A program made the translations under genes and the position numbers. The notes under the pieces were generated by a model. The model did not search any database and was not told where the DNA came from. It was given only the letters and a program-made list of their open reading frames with translations. DNA of 64,000 bases from the NCBI RefSeq assembly GCF_002234675.1, contig NC_019867.2:5288001-5352000 (forward strand). Reading direction: 5' to 3'. Source of the stretch: Oryzias latipes (lineage: Eukaryota; Chordata; Actinopteri; Beloniformes; Adrianichthyidae). Of this stretch, positions 62,001 to 64,000 are shown piece by piece. The first letter of the stretch is position 1; each line of letters opens with the position of its first letter.

Positions 62001-63545
62001 GTATGTGTTGTCCCTCTGGGGGACCGGGCGAAATCCCAGATTCCAGATGGATCGTCTGTGCTTCCGTCCTTGGCCATGGACCTCCCCTCTGGCATGTCCT
62101 GCGCCCCCAGCTGTCCACCTTCTCCGGATGAAGCCTATCTGCTCCACTATTCAAACATGCAATAGAGTTAGATGAGCTAATTCTTCTTTGACAGTCACAT
62201 TGTCTGTCGGTCCTGGCAGAGGAGTTCTCCTTTGTGTGGACATCCCTGAGGTTTCTTCTTTATTTCCCCCTGTAATCAGGATTTTTAAAGTTTTTTTGAG
62301 TTTTTCCTCACAGAGAAGGAGGGTTTAAGGCCAGGGATGTCTGGGGTCTGTCTAGTTTAGTTTAGCAATTAGCTATTATTCATTTTTATGTCTGATCCTA
62401 TGTTTTTGTACAATTAATGTTGTGAAGCCCATTAAGGCACCTGTGTTGTGATACTGGGCTATATAAAAAAAAAAATTGAATTGAAATCAACTGAACATTA
62501 CAACTGAACCATTTCTGGGAAGAAAAGAACATTTTTCTTACATTTTGGTTGCTACTCCCATTTTCAGATAACACAAAAATTAAACATAAAATAAGGATAT
62601 TGAAAAAATATTTATTTTGAAATTAAAATTCTGTTTTTCAGTGCAACCATCCTGTGCGACTCTGCAAAAGTCAACTCTTTTATTTTAAAGGTCCTGGTCA
62701 TTGAAGTGGGCGTTTTATTGGCTTTCTTAATAAAATCGTATTTTTGAAGTTATGAATTTATCAATTTGTGGATTTTTTACACTCAAATTCAAATAAACCT
62801 CTCTTTCAGGGACAAAATCATGTCAGCGAGGTCACTTACAAGCGTTTCAAAAAGGGGATCATCCAGAAGCTGACCAGAAAGGGTCCTGCTGCAAGTACAC
62901 CTATGGCCACTAGGGGTCAGTATGACCCCAGGTTCGACCTTGCTGAAGTCTGTCAGAGGCTGGACCTGGAAACTCAACAGAGCCACCAGGAACCAGAACA
63001 TGAAGTCCAGCAAGGAAATAGTGATGGTATTGCGTATTTCACGTATTTGTTTGTGTTGTTTCTTTCAATGACGCAAAAATAACCTGCATCATGGTCAGGC
63101 ACAGCAGGCGTGGTTGATTATATGAAATCTGTATTAAGATAAAAATGCTGTTTATTTATGTATGTCAAAATTCAATTTTACATAAATTACTTGTCAGATC
63201 ATTTTGGGGTCTATTATATATTTACAGCTAAGCTTTTGAGCCCCAGCTTTGCTTAAATGGCATTTTTTTTATTCGTTTGTAAAAAATATTTTGTTTTTCC
63301 AATATAAATGTGTATTTTAAAATCACTTTACTTAACCAATCTTTTCAATCTGTTATATCAAATCCAAATGCTCACTATATAGGAAATCAATAATTCAAAT
63401 TCATTGTTCATTGGACCTTTAACAAAAATATTCTGTTGAAACAGCAATTCCACATATGAGAGACTGCAGGGAGGCCGTAAACCCACCAAGGACGCCTTTT
63501 TCCAAAAGCAAAGAGACGGATAACAAAGGGAATTCCACGGAGCAG
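56045..63545 (+). CDS. cdc20b: CDC20B, N-terminal part (continues past window)
   Basis: WD40 protein of the CDC20 group, reported to help release centrioles in multiciliated cells. Three coding exons lie in the window: 56045-56086, 62810-63026 and 63445-63545. Phases agree (0, then 1, then 0). The start reads MQRTPGKRKSGPFE. The second exon carries YKRFKKGIIQKLTR and PAASTPMATRGQYDPRF, which aligns by eye with human CDC20B (FKSNFAKRL ... PVASSPITTRWQQ). The third includes RTPFSKSKET. The WD40 repeats lie beyond the right edge. The 6.7-kb intron hosts two miR-449-type hairpins and, antisense, gpx8, the same arrangement I recall in human. Confidence 0.82.
56679..57735. mobile_element. hAT element carrying a nested hAT insertion, cdc20b intron
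   Basis: Ends CAGGGGTCTGCAACC and GGTTACAGACCCCTG. The flanks aactaaac (56671-56678) and gactaaac (57736-57743) form an 8-bp duplication with one mismatch. About 420 bases inside it belong to another hAT family (56953-57374). Non-coding. Confidence 0.85.
56953..57374. mobile_element. Nested hAT element of the 37043-37452 family
   Basis: Starts aggcctgcacaatata and ends atatcgtgcagccct, inverted relative to the tut7-intron copy. Internal text matches it on the opposite strand (for example 'gaccaatcagatggaccc' against 'gggctcatctgattgatc'). It is more diverged than the tut7 copy. Confidence 0.78.
57918..57942. repeat. Single piggyBac-like MITE end next to the miR-449 hairpin
   Basis: TTAA followed by CCCTTGTGCAATCTCAGATGACCCC-like sequence resembles the left terminus of copies A to C. 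No matching right end was found, so it is a relic or chance likeness. Confidence 0.45.
57955..58037 (+). ncRNA. mir449: miR-449/miR-34-family precursor 1
   Basis: The 5' arm carries aggcagtgtaatgttagctg (from 57969), which has the GGCAGUG seed of the miR-34/449 family and closely resembles miR-449 (uggcaguguauuguuagcug). The 3' arm cagctcacactgccct pairs with it across a short loop. It sits in the cdc20b intron on the same strand, where mammals keep the miR-449 cluster. These microRNAs repress Notch-pathway and cell-cycle targets during multiciliogenesis. The arms and pairing are seen directly; the name rests on seed plus location. Confidence 0.88.
58096..58172 (+). ncRNA. mir449: miR-449/miR-34-family precursor 2
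   Basis: The 5' arm aggcagtgtctcgttagctg (from 58105) has the same seed, and the 3' arm ccagcttacgtgccgctgcc pairs to it. It lies about 130 bases downstream of the first precursor, on the same strand as cdc20b, so both probably come from one primary transcript. Confidence 0.88.
58376..58381 (-). promoter_or_regulatory. Candidate poly(A) signal of gpx8
   Basis: ATTAAA on the minus strand about 260 bases past the gpx8 stop; this keeps the gpx8 transcript short of the miR-449 hairpins. Confidence 0.35.
58642..60784 (-). CDS. gpx8: Glutathione peroxidase 8 (3 exons), nested in a cdc20b intron
   Basis: ER membrane peroxidase of the Cys-type GPX7/8 group that uses peroxide from oxidative folding and works with PDI. 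Exons 60784-60581, 60462-60201 and 58805-58642 give 209 aa, equal to human GPX8. A short cytosolic N-terminus precedes one membrane segment (about residues 19-40, LLSMTVGVGCLFLLQI). The catalytic Cys is in VVNVASHCEHT, with no selenocysteine. The FPCGQFG motif has Gly where FPCNQFG is usual, and PKWNFWKFLV supplies the Trp and Asn of the active site. The C-terminus KKRAEL is a KDEL-like retrieval signal (human ends KEDL). It lies wholly inside a cdc20b intron on the opposite strand. Confidence 0.96.
58996..59597. mobile_element. ~600-bp MITE with TTTAAAG(A/T)CCCACT ends, gpx8 intron 2
   Basis: Left TTTTTAAAGACCCACTCTCA and right TTGAAGTGGGACTTTAAAA are inverted. Relatives lie at 5849-6098 (deleted, inverted) and 23790-24095. 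A minus-strand open frame inside shows no transposase motif. Confidence 0.62.
60900..61540. other. Anonymous AT-rich part of the cdc20b intron, upstream of gpx8
   Basis: No gene, RNA hairpin or clear repeat recognised; the first bases upstream of 60784 probably hold the gpx8 promoter and 5' UTR. Confidence 0.4.
61560..62490 (+). mobile_element. 5'-truncated L2-like LINE fragment, cdc20b intron
   Basis: The plus strand encodes the C-terminal tail VQNAAARCLAGTSRGEHNSP, then SRIKFKILLLTYKALNGMTP and PYHPNRTLR before a stop. A long non-coding 3' part follows, ending gatactgggctatataaaaaa plus attgaattgaaa (about 62450-62485). The reverse-transcriptase core is absent. Confidence 0.75.
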
Positions 63546-64000
63546 GTTTGGGAGAATTTTGGCAATTCAGTGGACACCATTAGTTCACTCTCCTGTTTGC
63601 TTTTTGGTGCTCTGGAAAGTCTTTGACCAATACGCTTAAGGCCTTCAGTATTTTCTACACATCCAATTTCAGGAGTGTAAGATCCAGAACAGTTTTAATG
63701 AAGAAACTCTTTAGTAGTCAGACAATTCATTCATCATTTTACCATTCCAAGGTGACACAAAAAAATCTGCTCTGGATCACAAAAATGCACAGAGGTTAAT
63801 ACAATATAAAACCCAGATAACAAATGATTATTTTTTTAACAGGGGGGTAAGTTGGTGTGGAGGGCAGCTGAAACTCTCAGGTACAGCAGGAAAGGCACAG
63901 CAGGTGATTGCAGTTTATGACTGATGGGTAAATTAAAACCTCTGCATGTGATGAATTGCTGCTTAAACTGTCACATTTTTTCAGGCAAATTTAACTCTTA

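Noticed and set aside
1-64000. Endogenous retrovirus, LTR element or Polinton
   Set aside because: No long terminal repeats, gag/pol/env-type frames or capsid genes were noticed on reading both strands.

Overview
The window is nuclear DNA from a teleost fish, probably a percomorph. It is AT-rich, its genes have many short GT-AG exons, and its introns hold fish-type hAT, Harbinger and piggyBac-like DNA elements, L2-like LINEs and tRNA-derived SINEs. A medaka-like species is possible, but the sequence alone does not settle it. I saw no retrovirus, LTR element or Polinton, no CRISPR array and no prokaryotic DNA. Layout, left half (most genes on the minus strand): psat1 (serine synthesis; 3505-11038), a kisspeptin-receptor GPCR gene (13652-19706), isca1 (mitochondrial iron-sulfur cluster assembly; 23462-27898) and tut7 (RNA terminal uridylyltransferase; 30371-43228, with a 5' UTR exon near 47.6 kb). 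From memory, psat1, isca1 and tut7 correspond to human chromosome 9q21. Layout, right half: ccno (+, 48962-50348), mcidas (+, 51472-53365), the 5' part of cdc20b (+, from about 55.7 kb and running off the right edge), and gpx8 (-, 58642-60784) nested antisense in a cdc20b intron. The same cdc20b intron carries two miR-449/miR-34-family hairpins at about 57.97 and 58.1 kb. This matches the human 5q11 block. Function of the right block: MCIDAS is the coiled-coil co-regulator that starts multiciliated-cell differentiation. CCNO is needed for mass centriole production. CDC20B takes part in centriole release. miR-449 represses Notch and cell-cycle targets. The window therefore holds a compact multiciliogenesis locus, and an RFX X-box-like site lies just upstream of ccno. 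Exons were rebuilt by hand from splice sites and reading phase. For seven genes the exon phases close without a break (psat1 368 aa, kisspeptin receptor 365, isca1 129, tut7 about 1265, ccno 365, mcidas 356, gpx8 209); only the extreme C-terminus of tut7 is uncertain. Repeats fill much of the rest: a Harbinger-like foldback element touching the psat1 3' end, hAT elements with 8-bp target duplications (one nested in another), three piggyBac-like MITEs, SINEs with clear target duplications, a dead L2-like LINE in tut7 intron 1, and long pentanucleotide arrays.
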